Origin: an uncultured Gemmatimonadales bacterium
GTDB lineage: Bacteria; Gemmatimonadota; Gemmatimonadetes; Palauibacterales; Palauibacteraceae
Length of the DNA: 57,414 nucleotides
Assembly (NCBI GenBank): GCA_947259585.1
Contig: CAMYMV010000012.1
Coordinates: 1 to 57,414 of the forward strand
Direction of reading: 5' to 3'
A model generated the notes under the pieces. That model did not search any database. It saw nothing but the letters and a program-made list of their open reading frames with translations, and was not told the DNA's origin. Of this stretch, positions 38,449 to 46,742 are shown one piece after another (the first letter of the stretch is position 1; each line of letters begins with the position of its first letter). The position numbers were made by a program, and so were the translations under genes.

Positions 38449-38844
38449 CTACTCCTCACGGTACGAGAGAAAGCCATCCTGGTGCAGATAGCGCACGAAG
38501 CGCCCGAGTCTCTCCTCGACCGGTTCGATGGAATCTCCGAACCGCTCCCGGAGAACGGCACACGCCTCCCCCACCGTAGTCTCGCCATCGAAGCACTTCC
38601 ACGAACAGCTGCCGATGTCGTCGAGACGGATTCGCTTCGCCGCCATCGCGAAGGCGAGGCGATCCCCCAGACCCCTGAGGCCGCCGCGGCCGGGCGGTGG
38701 GCGTTCCAGCACCACCCAGCCGTCCACGTCCTTCCACTCGGCCTCTCGGACCGGGGTGAGGTCCAGCAGGTTGACGTCCTCGAGCCGTTCCCCTCTGCGG
38801 CCCGGGCCTCCCCGACCCGTCGCCGCTCGGCGCGGCCTGCCCAA
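38449..38844 (-). CDS. PqqD-like peptide-binding domain protein
   Basis: 131 residues, the last about 100 forming a PqqD-type winged helix: LDLTPVREAEWKDVDGWVVLERP, then CSWKCFDGETTVGEACAVLRERFGDSIEPVEERLGRFVRYLHQDGFLSYRE. Such domains bind precursor peptides in RiPP pathways. No radical SAM or precursor peptide gene is seen beside it, so its partner is unknown. It sits 3 bases after the OPT transporter and 3 bases before the M14 peptidase, all on the minus strand, and is probably co-transcribed with them. Confidence 0.75.
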   Translation of the reverse strand: MGRPRRAATGRGGPGRRGERLEDVNLLDLTPVREAEWKDVDGWVVLERPPPGRGGLRGLGDRLAFAMAAKRIRLDDIGSCSWKCFDGETTVGEACAVLRERFGDSIEPVEERLGRFVRYLHQDGFLSYREE

Positions 38845-38847
38845 GGT

Positions 38848-40824
38848 CTATTCGACGTCCATCCCGCCTACGCGGACCCGCTTCAGAGGCAGCCACACCA
38901 GCAGGTAGAAGACGATCGGGAACGCGATCAGGCTGATCCAGAAGTTCGGCTCCCAGCCCGGCGTCACGGCCTCCTTGGCCCGAATAAGGAACGGGATGAA
39001 GTCGCCGCCCAACAGGAGGAATGCTAGCACGACCGCCATCAGGGACTCGCCGGCGATGAACCCGGAGGAGAGCAGCACGCCGGTGTTAACGGCACGGGAC
39101 TTCTCCTCCTCCTTCATCTTGCGCCGGTCCGCGATCTTCTCGAACGCCCAGCGGATCACGCCGCCCACGAAGATCGCCGCCGTCGAGTAGAACGGTAGGT
39201 ACATGCCGACGGCGATGAGCATCGGCGAGGGCGCGTTGATGAGGATGAGGCCGACGGCGAAGAGCATCCCGACGATGACCAGCGGCCATGCCATCTGCCC
39301 TCCGACGATCCCGTTGGCCATCAGCGCCATCAGGCCCGCCTGAGGGGCCGGAAGCTCGGCCGAGCCGATCGTGTAGGCGTTGTGCAGCGCCATGAGGGCG
39401 AAAGCCAGCACCATCGCGGCGACGATCACCCCGATGATCTCGCCGATCTGCATCCTCCACGGCGTCCCCCCGAGGATGTGTCCGACCTTCAGGTCCTGCA
39501 TCATGTCGCCGGCCACGCCGGAGGCGCAGCACACGACCCCGGCCACGCCGAGCACGCCCGCCACCCCCTGTATGCTCGTCACACCCAGGAGGACCATGAG
39601 CACGGCCGCGATGAGCAGCGAGCTGAGCGTCAAGCCGGAGATCGGGTTGTTCGAGCTGCCGATCAGTCCGACCAGGTAGCCGGCCACGGCGGCGAAGAGA
39701 AAGCCGAGAACGACCATGACCGCCGTGAGCACGAGCGATCCGCCGACCGACTCGGTGAAGAAGTAGTAGAGGAAGAAGGTGGCGACGGCCATCACCCCGA
39801 CGGCCACGAACACCTTGCGCAGGTCCAGGTCGATCTCCGTGCGCGCGGCGGTCTGCTCACCGCTGCTGACGTTGATGTCGCGAAGCGCCTTCCGGATCCC
39901 CGAAACGAGCGCGTCCTTGAGGGAGTAGAGCGTGTAGAAGGCGGCCACGATCATCGTGCCGACGGCCAACGGCCGGATCTGCTTCGACCACACCTCGTTA
40001 GCCAGGTCCGGGAACGACGCGCCGGAAGCCGTGGCGGCGAAGGCGGGATTGAGGAAGACGGCGAGAGGAACGAGCAGCAGCCAGCCCATCACGGCGCCGC
40101 TGAACAGGACGGCGGCGACTCGGGGACCGACGATGTAGCCCACGCCCATGAGCGCCGGAGAGGCGGAGGGCGTAGCCACGAGAAGCCCGCCGGTGTACTC
40201 GATCCTCTCGCCCAGCACCTCCATCTGGGAGCGGCCGAACTGAAACACGGCCTGCGTGCGCTCGTGCATCACCTGGATGCCGTTCGAGTTCTTGAACAGC
40301 TCCCAGAGCCCGGCGAGGCCCATCGCCACGAACACGTACTTGGCACCCGTATCGCCACCCTGTCCGGCCTTTACGATCTCGGATGCGGCGACCGACTCCG
40401 GAAACGGCAGGTCGGCCTCGACGACCAGGGTCCGTCTGAGCATGATTACGAAGAGCACGCCGAGCACGCCGCCGACGAGCATGATCATCGTGCTCTCCCA
40501 GTAGCGCAGCTCCTCCCACGCTCCCGCGATGATGAAGGCCGGGAGGGTGAAGATCGCCCCGGCCACGAGCGCCTCTCCCACGGATGCCGTGGTGCGGGCG
40601 ATGTTCTCCTCGAGGATCGTCCCGCGCAGAGGCCGAAGCGCGGCCATGGCCACGACGGCGGCCGGGAAGGTGGCGGCTACCGTAAGCCCCGCCTTCATAC
40701 CGATGTAGGCGTTCGCAGCGCCGAGCACGACGGCCATGATGACGCCGAGGAACAACGCCTTGAAGGTGAGCTCGGCCATGCTGGTGTCGGCCGGGACGTA
40801 GGGCTTGTCGCTCCGATCGCTCAT
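38848..40824 (-). CDS. OPT-family oligopeptide transporter
   Basis: 658 residues from ATG 40824, which has a strong CCGGAGGAGAG ribosome site; the longer frame to 40923 lacks one. About 14-16 membrane helices are visible. N-terminal LTFKALFLGVIMAVVLGAANAYIGMKAGLTVAATFPAAVVAM is characteristic of OPT proteins, as is ENIARTTASVGEALVAGAIF. It takes up short peptides (or metal-chelate complexes) across the inner membrane with protons. It is first in the OPT - PqqD-like - M14 run. The 204-base gap to the divergent pepD gene (40825-41028) holds both promoters; I could not define them. Confidence 0.93.
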   Translation of the reverse strand: MSDRSDKPYVPADTSMAELTFKALFLGVIMAVVLGAANAYIGMKAGLTVAATFPAAVVAMAALRPLRGTILEENIARTTASVGEALVAGAIFTLPAFIIAGAWEELRYWESTMIMLVGGVLGVLFVIMLRRTLVVEADLPFPESVAASEIVKAGQGGDTGAKYVFVAMGLAGLWELFKNSNGIQVMHERTQAVFQFGRSQMEVLGERIEYTGGLLVATPSASPALMGVGYIVGPRVAAVLFSGAVMGWLLLVPLAVFLNPAFAATASGASFPDLANEVWSKQIRPLAVGTMIVAAFYTLYSLKDALVSGIRKALRDINVSSGEQTAARTEIDLDLRKVFVAVGVMAVATFFLYYFFTESVGGSLVLTAVMVVLGFLFAAVAGYLVGLIGSSNNPISGLTLSSLLIAAVLMVLLGVTSIQGVAGVLGVAGVVCCASGVAGDMMQDLKVGHILGGTPWRMQIGEIIGVIVAAMVLAFALMALHNAYTIGSAELPAPQAGLMALMANGIVGGQMAWPLVIVGMLFAVGLILINAPSPMLIAVGMYLPFYSTAAIFVGGVIRWAFEKIADRRKMKEEEKSRAVNTGVLLSSGFIAGESLMAVVLAFLLLGGDFIPFLIRAKEAVTPGWEPNFWISLIAFPIVFYLLVWLPLKRVRVGGMDVE

Positions 40825-41028
40825 CCGCTCTCCTCCGGTCGGGAGTCCACCGTTCGGATCCGTCCAGATCACCACTCGGTGGCGGGGCACGGGATCCCGC
40901 GAACTCATGGACGGTTGCGCCATCCGGCGATATCGTGGGGCAAGCTGTCACCCCCTGGTGGGAAACGCCAGAGATCGCCGCGGCAGCTGCGGAACATGAC
41001 GGGCCACGAACCGTGAAGGAGGTCACGG

Positions 41029-42477
41029 ATGTCGTTCATATCGGAATGGGAGCCGCACGCCCTGTGGGCGCACTTCGACGAAATCCTCAAGATCCCGCGC
41101 GCCTCGAAGGACGAGGGCCGGATCCGCGAGTACGTGCTCGGTGTCGCCGAGCGCAACGGACTGGAGTTCAAGGTGGACGGAAGCGGGAACGTGGTCGTCC
41201 GGAAGCCGGGCTCACCCGGCCACGAGAACGCGGCCGCCACGATCCTTCAGTCCCACCTCGACATGGTGCAGGAGAAGAACTCCGACGTCGAGCACGATTT
41301 CGAGACGGACGCGATCACGCCGGTCGAGGATGGAGAGTACCTCAAGGCGGACGGAACGACCCTCGGATCGGACAACGGCATCGGCGTGGCCGCGATGCTG
41401 GCGCTCATGGAAGACCAGGAGGTGGCGCACGGCCCCCTGGAGTTCCTCTTCACGGTGGATGAGGAGACCGGATTGACCGGCGCGGCTGGGCTCGCGGACG
41501 ACATGCTGATAGGCCGTCAGCTCCTCAACCTCGATTCGGAGGAGGAGGGCGTCATCACGATCGGATGCGCCGGAGGCGGTGACACCCACCTGCAGCTGCC
41601 CGTGGTCGAAGAGCCTGCCGAGGGCTCGGCGCTTCATGTCGTGATTCAGGGACTCAAGGGCGGCCACTCCGGCGTCGACATCCACCTACAGCGGACGAAC
41701 GCGATCAAGGCTCTCGCCCGCGCCCTTTACGCGGCCTGGCTCGTGGAACCGTTCCGGGTGGCCGAGGTGAGCGGAGGAAACGCTCACAACGCGATCCCCC
41801 GGGAGGCGTCGGCGACTGTCGTTCTGAGCGGAGGTGACGAGGCGGTCGCTCGCTTCCGTGCCAGACTCGAGGAGGAGCTCGAGGCGATCGTCCGAGAGTC
41901 GAGCACCGTGGATCCGGGCATGACGTTCGAGGTCACGGAGACGAGCAGCCCCCCTTCGGCTTGGGACGAGGCCACGACCAGCCGCGGCCTGGCACTCCTC
42001 TCCACGCTGCCGCACGGCGTCATGCGGATGAGCCCGGACATCCCGGGGCTCGTCGAGACGAGCACCAACCTGGCTGTGGCCGCACGACGAAACGGGGAAT
42101 TCGACATTCTGCTCAGCAGCCGGAGCTCGGTGGCATCGGCACTTCGCGCCCTGAGGCGGAGAATCCGATCGGCGGGCTCGCTGGCGGGCGCGGAGGCCGA
42201 GGAGGAGGAGGCGTACCCGGGCTGGGAGCCGGACATCAGCTCGAGGCTGCTGGGCGTGGTCAAGGAAGTCTACGCCGAGCACCTGGGCGAGCCGGAGGTC
42301 GGTGCCGTCCACGCCGGCCTGGAGTGTGGTATCATCGGCGAGAAGTACGACGGCATGGACATGGTCTCGTTTGGCCCCCAGATCGAGTTTCCCCACTCGC
42401 CCGACGAGCGGGTGAAGATCGACACGGTGCAAAGCTTCTACGCGGTACTGCGGGCACTCCTTGAGCGTCTCGCCTGA
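41029..42477 (+). CDS. pepD: Aminoacyl-histidine dipeptidase (PepD, M20 family)
   Basis: A cytosolic metallo-dipeptidase (carnosinase-type) of 482 residues. GAAGGAGGTC precedes the ATG. Motifs: ILQSHLDMVQEKN with the first zinc His and Asp, TTLGSDNGIGVAAMLALME with the bridging Asp, VDEETGLTGAAGL with the catalytic Glu, then QGLKGGHSGVDIHLQRTNAIK and HAGLECGIIGEKY near the C-terminus. It probably finishes degradation of peptides taken up by the divergent OPT transporter. The stop overlaps the next lipoprotein frame by 17 bases. Confidence 0.95.
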   Translation: MSFISEWEPHALWAHFDEILKIPRASKDEGRIREYVLGVAERNGLEFKVDGSGNVVVRKPGSPGHENAAATILQSHLDMVQEKNSDVEHDFETDAITPVEDGEYLKADGTTLGSDNGIGVAAMLALMEDQEVAHGPLEFLFTVDEETGLTGAAGLADDMLIGRQLLNLDSEEEGVITIGCAGGGDTHLQLPVVEEPAEGSALHVVIQGLKGGHSGVDIHLQRTNAIKALARALYAAWLVEPFRVAEVSGGNAHNAIPREASATVVLSGGDEAVARFRARLEEELEAIVRESSTVDPGMTFEVTETSSPPSAWDEATTSRGLALLSTLPHGVMRMSPDIPGLVETSTNLAVAARRNGEFDILLSSRSSVASALRALRRRIRSAGSLAGAEAEEEEAYPGWEPDISSRLLGVVKEVYAEHLGEPEVGAVHAGLECGIIGEKYDGMDMVSFGPQIEFPHSPDERVKIDTVQSFYAVLRALLERLA

Positions 42478-42898
42478 GCGTCCATCGGGCCTCGCCCGGT
42501 CTTTCGCCCGCACGGCCGTGTTGCTGCTACTTCCGGCCACTACTCCCGCGTGCTCCGCCGCACCCGAGGAAGACCGCGTGGTCAACGACTCGGTGTACGT
42601 CGAGGTCATGACCCGGCTGGTTCTCGTGAAGGACTCGATGACCTCGATCAACCTCCCCTACTGGTCGCAACAGAGCGAGCTGGACTCCGTCGAGACGATG
42701 ATCGCGGTGGAGGAGGGCGTGACGGCGGACGATCTCTTCGAGTTCGCGCGCGTCGCGGGGCGCGATCCCGCTAGGATGGGGCGACTCTGGGAGGTGATCC
42801 GGCAACGGGTCGACTCGATCCGCCCGCCAGACGAGGAGGAGCCGGAGACCGACCAGGCACCGGCGCGTGGCGGCGACAGACGCCGGCGTGCAGGCTAG
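42461..42898 (+). CDS. Small lipoprotein of unknown function
   Basis: 145 residues from a TTG at 42461, inside the end of pepD. FARTAVLLLLPATTPAC is a lipoprotein signal. The mature part is alpha-helical: EVMTRLVLVKDSM, ELDSVETMIAVEEGVTADDLFEFARVAGRDPARMGRLWEVIRQRVD, then an Arg/Glu/Pro-rich tail. The layout recalls DUF4296-type lipoproteins but I am not sure. It is 6 bases before mlaE and may be co-transcribed. Confidence 0.65.
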   Translation: MSVSPERPSGLARSFARTAVLLLLPATTPACSAAPEEDRVVNDSVYVEVMTRLVLVKDSMTSINLPYWSQQSELDSVETMIAVEEGVTADDLFEFARVAGRDPARMGRLWEVIRQRVDSIRPPDEEEPETDQAPARGGDRRRRAG

Positions 42899-42904
42899 CG
42901 ACCG

Positions 42905-43774
42905 ATGAGCACGCGAAGCGACGTATCCGACGGGGCGCCCTCATACCCCGGCTTGCCGGCGGAGCCGGAAAGCGGAGCGACCCCGGGCGGCTGGATCACC
43001 CGCTGGGTCCAGCGAGTCGGCCGCAAGGTGCTTTCGGCCGTCCAGCACGCCGGCCACTTCGGGATCCTTCTGGCGGCGACGATCGCCGCCCTGCCGCAGG
43101 TACGACGCTACTGGCCGGCCGCGCTGGTACACGCGAAGCGCATCGGCGTGGACGGCATCGCGCTCGTTATCGTCGTCGGAGGCCTCAGCGGGTCGCTGCT
43201 CGCCCAGCAGACGGGCTATCAGCTCTCGAACGCCCTGCCGATGTCTCTTGTCGGCAGCGGCGTAGTCGCGGGCATGCTGACGGAGCTCGGCCCGGTTCTG
43301 ACGGCGATCGTCATCGCCGGTCGGACGGGAGCGGGGATCGGCGCCGAGCTCGGCACGATGAAGGTCACCGATCAGATCGACGCACTGGTCACTCTGGGCC
43401 GGGAGCCCGTGGTCGAGCTCGTCGCCCCGCGAGTGGTGGGCGGGATCATCGCGTTGATCCCGCTGGTGATCATCGCCAACTTCGTGGGAATATTCGCGGG
43501 CTGGTTCACCGCCGTCTCGCTTCTTCCGATGACGACCGCCGAGTACGTGCAGGGCGCCCGCGGCTACTACCATTCCGCCGCACTGATCTTCTCCCTGGTC
43601 AAGGCGCCGATCTTCGGCTTCACGATCACGTTCGTGGCCTGCTACATCGGGCTCCGGGCGGAAGGCGGCGCCGCCGGCGTCGGCCGGACCGCGACTGCCG
43701 CGGTCGTGGCGATCATCGTGGCCATCATGGTGCTGGACGTGATCCTCGCTCCGGTGTATAACGCGGTCGCATGA
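42905..43774 (+). CDS. mlaE: MlaE-type ABC transporter permease
   Basis: The membrane subunit of a phospholipid or mycolate-type (MlaE/YrbE) ABC system that moves lipids between membranes. 289 residues, five or six helices. Family segments: GIALVIVVGGLSGSLLAQQTGYQL, LVGSGVVAGMLTELGPVLTAIVIAGRTGAGIGAELGTMKVTDQIDAL and FVACYIGLRAEGGAAGVGRTATAAVV. The stop overlaps the mlaF ATG (ATGA). MlaF and MlaD should follow, but the sequence changes character 17 codons into mlaF. Confidence 0.94.
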   Translation: MSTRSDVSDGAPSYPGLPAEPESGATPGGWITRWVQRVGRKVLSAVQHAGHFGILLAATIAALPQVRRYWPAALVHAKRIGVDGIALVIVVGGLSGSLLAQQTGYQLSNALPMSLVGSGVVAGMLTELGPVLTAIVIAGRTGAGIGAELGTMKVTDQIDALVTLGREPVVELVAPRVVGGIIALIPLVIIANFVGIFAGWFTAVSLLPMTTAEYVQGARGYYHSAALIFSLVKAPIFGFTITFVACYIGLRAEGGAAGVGRTATAAVVAIIVAIMVLDVILAPVYNAVA

Positions 43775-43827
43775 TCGAGATCCGCTCCCTCAGGAAGCGC
43801 CTGGGCGGCAGGGAGGGCGAAGAATGA
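43771..43827 (+). pseudogene. mlaF: Truncated start of an MlaF-type ABC ATPase
   Basis: ATG at 43771 overlaps the mlaE stop. It reads MIEIRSLRKRLGGREGEE and stops. MlaF proteins open the same way (MIEIR-LRK-FGGREVL), so family sequence is kept for about 15 codons and lost before the Walker A motif. The stop TGA overlaps the ATG of the next, unrelated gene. It is read here as the point where two unrelated sequences meet. Confidence 0.8.
43805..43825. other. Probable junction between two genomes (chimeric join)
   Basis: Left of this point the genes look Gemmatimonadota-like; right of it they look gammaproteobacterial. The match to MlaF ends at GGRE, within the purine-rich string GGCGGCAGGGAGGG, a plausible short shared sequence for a false join. 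No integrase, repeat, tRNA or transposase lies here to explain a natural insertion. Confidence 0.65.
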
Positions 43828-44312
43828 AGCGCGTCTACGAAGTGCTTGCCTGGGCGCTGTTTTGCGCCGTCGTCGGTGCGTTGTCGGTCTGGCCGCGCTA
43901 CCGGATGGTGGACTCGGACGACGCCATCGTAACGCTGACGTTTACGCACGCGGCGCGACGCATCGGCGAGTGCCGGCAACTGACGCAGGAGGAACTCGAC
44001 ACGTTGCCGCCCAACATGCGCAAGCCCGCCGACTGCCCGCGTGAGCGCCATCCGCTGCGTATCGAACTGAAGTCGGGCGAGACGGAACTGTATTCGGATA
44101 TTCTGCCGGCGAGCGGCATCTGGTCCGACGGCAAGGCCAATGTTTATCGCCGGGTTGTCGTGCCGGCGGGCAGCCATACACTGCATGTCGGCATGAACGA
44201 CAGCGGCGGCACCGGGTTCGACTACACGAAGTCGGCCGAATTGGACATCGCGCCGGGTCGTAATGTCGTTGTTCGTTTCGATACCGAGTTACAGCAATTC
44301 TTGATTCATTGA
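43824..44312 (+). CDS. Membrane-anchored protein of unknown function
   Basis: 162 residues. AGGGAGG lies 8 bases before the ATG. One N-terminal helix (VLAWALFCAVVGALSVW) anchors a periplasmic domain that looks like a beta sandwich: DAIVTLTFTHAARRIGECRQLTQEELDTLPPNMRKP, then HPLRIELKSGETELYSDILP, NVYRRVVVPAGSHTLHVGMND and NVVVRFDTELQQFLIH. The two cysteines in the first half (ECRQL, DCPRE) could pair. Family not recognised. Hemerythrin follows 7 bases later on the same strand, so a link to oxygen or redox chemistry is possible but only contextual. Confidence 0.7.
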   Translation: MKRVYEVLAWALFCAVVGALSVWPRYRMVDSDDAIVTLTFTHAARRIGECRQLTQEELDTLPPNMRKPADCPRERHPLRIELKSGETELYSDILPASGIWSDGKANVYRRVVVPAGSHTLHVGMNDSGGTGFDYTKSAELDIAPGRNVVVRFDTELQQFLIH

Positions 44313-44319
44313 GGTCGCC

Positions 44320-44718
44320 ATGAGTCTGCTAGAATGGAAACCCGAATATTCCGTCGGCATCGCGTCGATGGACGACGAACACCAGGAAATGATCGCCATG
44401 ATCAATGCCGTTTACGGCCAGCTGGGAGAGGCAGCGAGTTCCGAGGACATCGAGGCCGGTCTCGAGGCGATTTTCAGCACGATATCCGGTCACTTTGCGC
44501 TCGAAGAGCGCATCATGCTGGACGCGGGCTATGACGAGTACGCGGACCACAAGGAAGACCACGAAGAACTGCTCGACCAGATTCGCGATCTCATGGACGA
44601 ATACGTGGCCGATCCCGTCCGCGGGGCGCCGATCCTCGAGGAGCGCCTGTCCGACTGGTTCGCGAAACATTTCGCGACGTTCGATGCGCGCCTGCACGGC
44701 AGGCTCGGTCCTCACTAG
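44320..44718 (+). CDS. Bacteriohemerythrin
   Basis: A non-heme diiron oxygen-binding four-helix bundle of 132 residues. All usual ligands are visible: H21, H58 and E62 in HFALEE, H77 and H81 in HKEDH, H117 in KHFATFD and D122. No fused chemotaxis or GGDEF domain, so it is the single-domain form, used for oxygen storage or delivery. It lies between an anchored protein and a secreted small protein, upstream of a heme-copper oxidase-like gene on the other strand. Confidence 0.95.
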   Translation: MSLLEWKPEYSVGIASMDDEHQEMIAMINAVYGQLGEAASSEDIEAGLEAIFSTISGHFALEERIMLDAGYDEYADHKEDHEELLDQIRDLMDEYVADPVRGAPILEERLSDWFAKHFATFDARLHGRLGPH

Positions 44719-44724
44719 GCGGAT

Positions 44725-45135
44725 GTGCGGCTGAAACGGGTGTCGAAGCGGCTGTTCTTGATCGCGTGGATCGCGCTAAGCGTTGCTCCCGCGACGTACG
44801 CCGAAACCGACGAGGAGATCACCGAAAAGGTCCGAGCTTCGGTACAGAAGATCTTCCTGGAACAAGCGTCCTGGACACTTCCTGAGTCTTTCTGGAAAAG
44901 CGGACTAGCGCCGTCGGATAAAGAACGGATCGTACAGCGACTGGCCGAAGACACAGCAGCCTGTTTCGTGGATGCCCTGTCGAGATACTCAGAACGAACT
45001 GATCAGTCTCTTTCGGAATTCGTTTCTGGCGACGCATCCCTACGACTCGAGGGGAGCTCCGGCACCGAGTTTCATCAATTATTGGAGCCCTGCATACAGC
45101 GAGCGTGGGAGGCCGCTGGTATCAGCCGGGGCTAA
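44725..45135 (+). CDS. Small secreted protein of unknown function
   Basis: 136 residues from GTG 44725, 6 bases after hemerythrin. RLFLIAWIALSVAPATYAE is a signal peptide. The mature part is helical with two cysteines (AACFVDALS, LEPCIQRAW) that could form a disulfide. Base use is visibly less GC-rich than its neighbours (many AGC, TCT, GAA codons), which may mark a recent acquisition. No family recognised. It ends 16 bases before a convergent gene. Confidence 0.6.
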   Translation: MRLKRVSKRLFLIAWIALSVAPATYAETDEEITEKVRASVQKIFLEQASWTLPESFWKSGLAPSDKERIVQRLAEDTAACFVDALSRYSERTDQSLSEFVSGDASLRLEGSSGTEFHQLLEPCIQRAWEAAGISRG

Positions 45136-45151
45136 GGCGCCGGCGATCGAC

Positions 45152-45355
45152 TCACGCAGCTGCGCCCGAGAGCACGATCTTCAGCAGCCGGAAGCTGACG
45201 AGCGCCAGCGCGAGAATGATCACGAAGAACACGACCTGGCGCTGCGGCAGCTCCTGGCCGCGACGCGCCTCGATCATGCGCAGGATCCAGTCGGCCAGGA
45301 AGTAGATGACGATCGCGTTCAGCGTGAAGACGAGAATCTCGAACATCGGGTTCAT
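45152..45355 (-). CDS. Small two-helix membrane protein
   Basis: 67 residues. Helix 1 is FEILVFTLNAIVIYFLADWIL, a charged turn IEARRGQELPQRQ follows, and helix 2 is VVFFVIILALALVSFRLLKIVL. The ATG is 4 bases after the oxidase-like stop, with CAGGAG in the end of that gene as ribosome site. It is probably a small partner of the oxidase-like protein, or simply co-expressed with it. Confidence 0.75.
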   Translation of the reverse strand: MNPMFEILVFTLNAIVIYFLADWILRMIEARRGQELPQRQVVFFVIILALALVSFRLLKIVLSGAAA

Positions 45356-45359
45356 TGCG

Positions 45360-46712
45360 TCAGCTCCTGGCGCGCAGTGATTTCCAGGCGACGATCAGGA
45401 ACAACAGGCCACCGATCACGGAAATCAGCCCGCCCAGTCCCATCAGGCCCATGCCGGCGGTCTGGCCGAGACCTTCCAGTCCCTGCGCCGCGCCGGCCGT
45501 TTTGCGCTGCACGCCGTAGCCGCCGCTCCACGCCAGCCCGACGATGTGCATGAGCTGGCCGCCGCCGTACACGTAAGGCTGCCAGAACGCGAGGCGTTCC
45601 GGCAATGGGCCGAAGCCGAGGCGCGGCAGCAGGTAATACGTCAGGCCCATGAACGCGATCGTGACGCCGACCGTGGCGCCGTGATAATGAGCCGGGATGA
45701 CGATGTCGAGCCCCGCGATCATGAAGCCCAGCGCGCCGCCGACAGCGAACAACCCGATCGAACTGACGAGCGCTGCACGCAGGTAGCGCCCTTCGCCAGC
45801 GGGCTTCGCGGAGCGCCACAAGCTGGCAGCGACGGCGAGCCCGAGCGGCAGGCACGAGAGCCCGCCGTACTTCATGAGTTCCGTGAACGCGAGGCGATGG
45901 CCCGTCGACGTGACGTCGTGCGCGAGATACATGAATGGCACCGTGATGACCGGCAGCGCGAGGAACACGAGAAACACGAGCGTCAGCCGCGGCGTCAATT
46001 CGAATCGACAACCGCTCGCACAGGCGAGCACGACCCAGGCGATCATCATCAGCAGCGTGTAACTGAACTGGATGACGTGTCCACCGCCCCAGAACAGGAA
46101 CTCGAAGTAGATCTGCCCGTCCATGCCCGACGGCAGTCCCCGCCATGATGCGAGTACGGCAATGATGGCGAAACCCGTCAAGAGGGTCGACAGCGTGATG
46201 CCGAATTGCAGGGCATTGACGCCGTCGAGTGTCGCGGCGACGCGCGGCCGGCCGAGGATGGCGCGCACGAGATGGCTGAAGATGCCGGCGGCGAACAGAC
46301 CGAGCCCCCAGTAGAAGGCCGGGTGCTGCAGGATCGGCACATAGTTGTTCATGAGCGGGTCGCCCGCGCCGATGAAGGGGCTGGCGACGATGACGAGCGT
46401 GCCGAGCGCGGCCAGCGAGAATGACACGCGATCCCACACGACCTGTTCCGTCGTCGCACCGAGACTCCAGAGTGCGGCCGAGATCGCCAGCAGCCAGATC
46501 AGAACGGATAACGTGACGTGCACGACGAGTGCAATGCGGAAGAAATCGATGAACGGAGTGAACTGTTGCACGCCCGGCGTTCGCGACAGCACGAGCAGGA
46601 GCGAAAAGACACCGGCGCCGATGAGTGCTGTGAGTCCCAGGACCAGCCAGGCTGTCGTGCTGCGGCGTGCCGCGTCGCTGCGAATCGGCAGATCGAAGTT
46701 GCTGTCGGACAT
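45360..46712 (-). CDS. Lone heme-copper oxidase subunit I-like membrane protein
   Basis: 450 residues, about twelve helices. It resembles cbb3/NorB-type subunit I: H65 (VVHVTLS, helix II heme ligand), H212 (GGGHVIQFSY, helix VI), and H342/H344 in IPAHYHGATVGVTIAFMG (helix X). The helix VII His-His pair that completes the CuB site in true oxidases is not visible; H265 and H272 (MYLAHDVTSTGHR) stand in that region. No subunit II, cytochrome c or assembly gene is adjacent, only a 67-residue membrane protein. It may be a sensor, heme protein or unusual oxidase. Divergent from the alpha-hydroxyacid oxidase with a gap of 30 bases. Confidence 0.75.
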   Translation of the reverse strand: MSDSNFDLPIRSDAARRSTTAWLVLGLTALIGAGVFSLLLVLSRTPGVQQFTPFIDFFRIALVVHVTLSVLIWLLAISAALWSLGATTEQVVWDRVSFSLAALGTLVIVASPFIGAGDPLMNNYVPILQHPAFYWGLGLFAAGIFSHLVRAILGRPRVAATLDGVNALQFGITLSTLLTGFAIIAVLASWRGLPSGMDGQIYFEFLFWGGGHVIQFSYTLLMMIAWVVLACASGCRFELTPRLTLVFLVFLALPVITVPFMYLAHDVTSTGHRLAFTELMKYGGLSCLPLGLAVAASLWRSAKPAGEGRYLRAALVSSIGLFAVGGALGFMIAGLDIVIPAHYHGATVGVTIAFMGLTYYLLPRLGFGPLPERLAFWQPYVYGGGQLMHIVGLAWSGGYGVQRKTAGAAQGLEGLGQTAGMGLMGLGGLISVIGGLLFLIVAWKSLRARS

Positions 46713-46742
46713 CGCAGCGGATCATACGGCATAATCCCGCGC

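Noticed and set aside
43771..43830. Natural insertion or genomic island border
   Set aside because: No integrase, direct repeat, tRNA or transposase nearby; a chimeric join explains the truncated mlaF more simply, though read data are needed.
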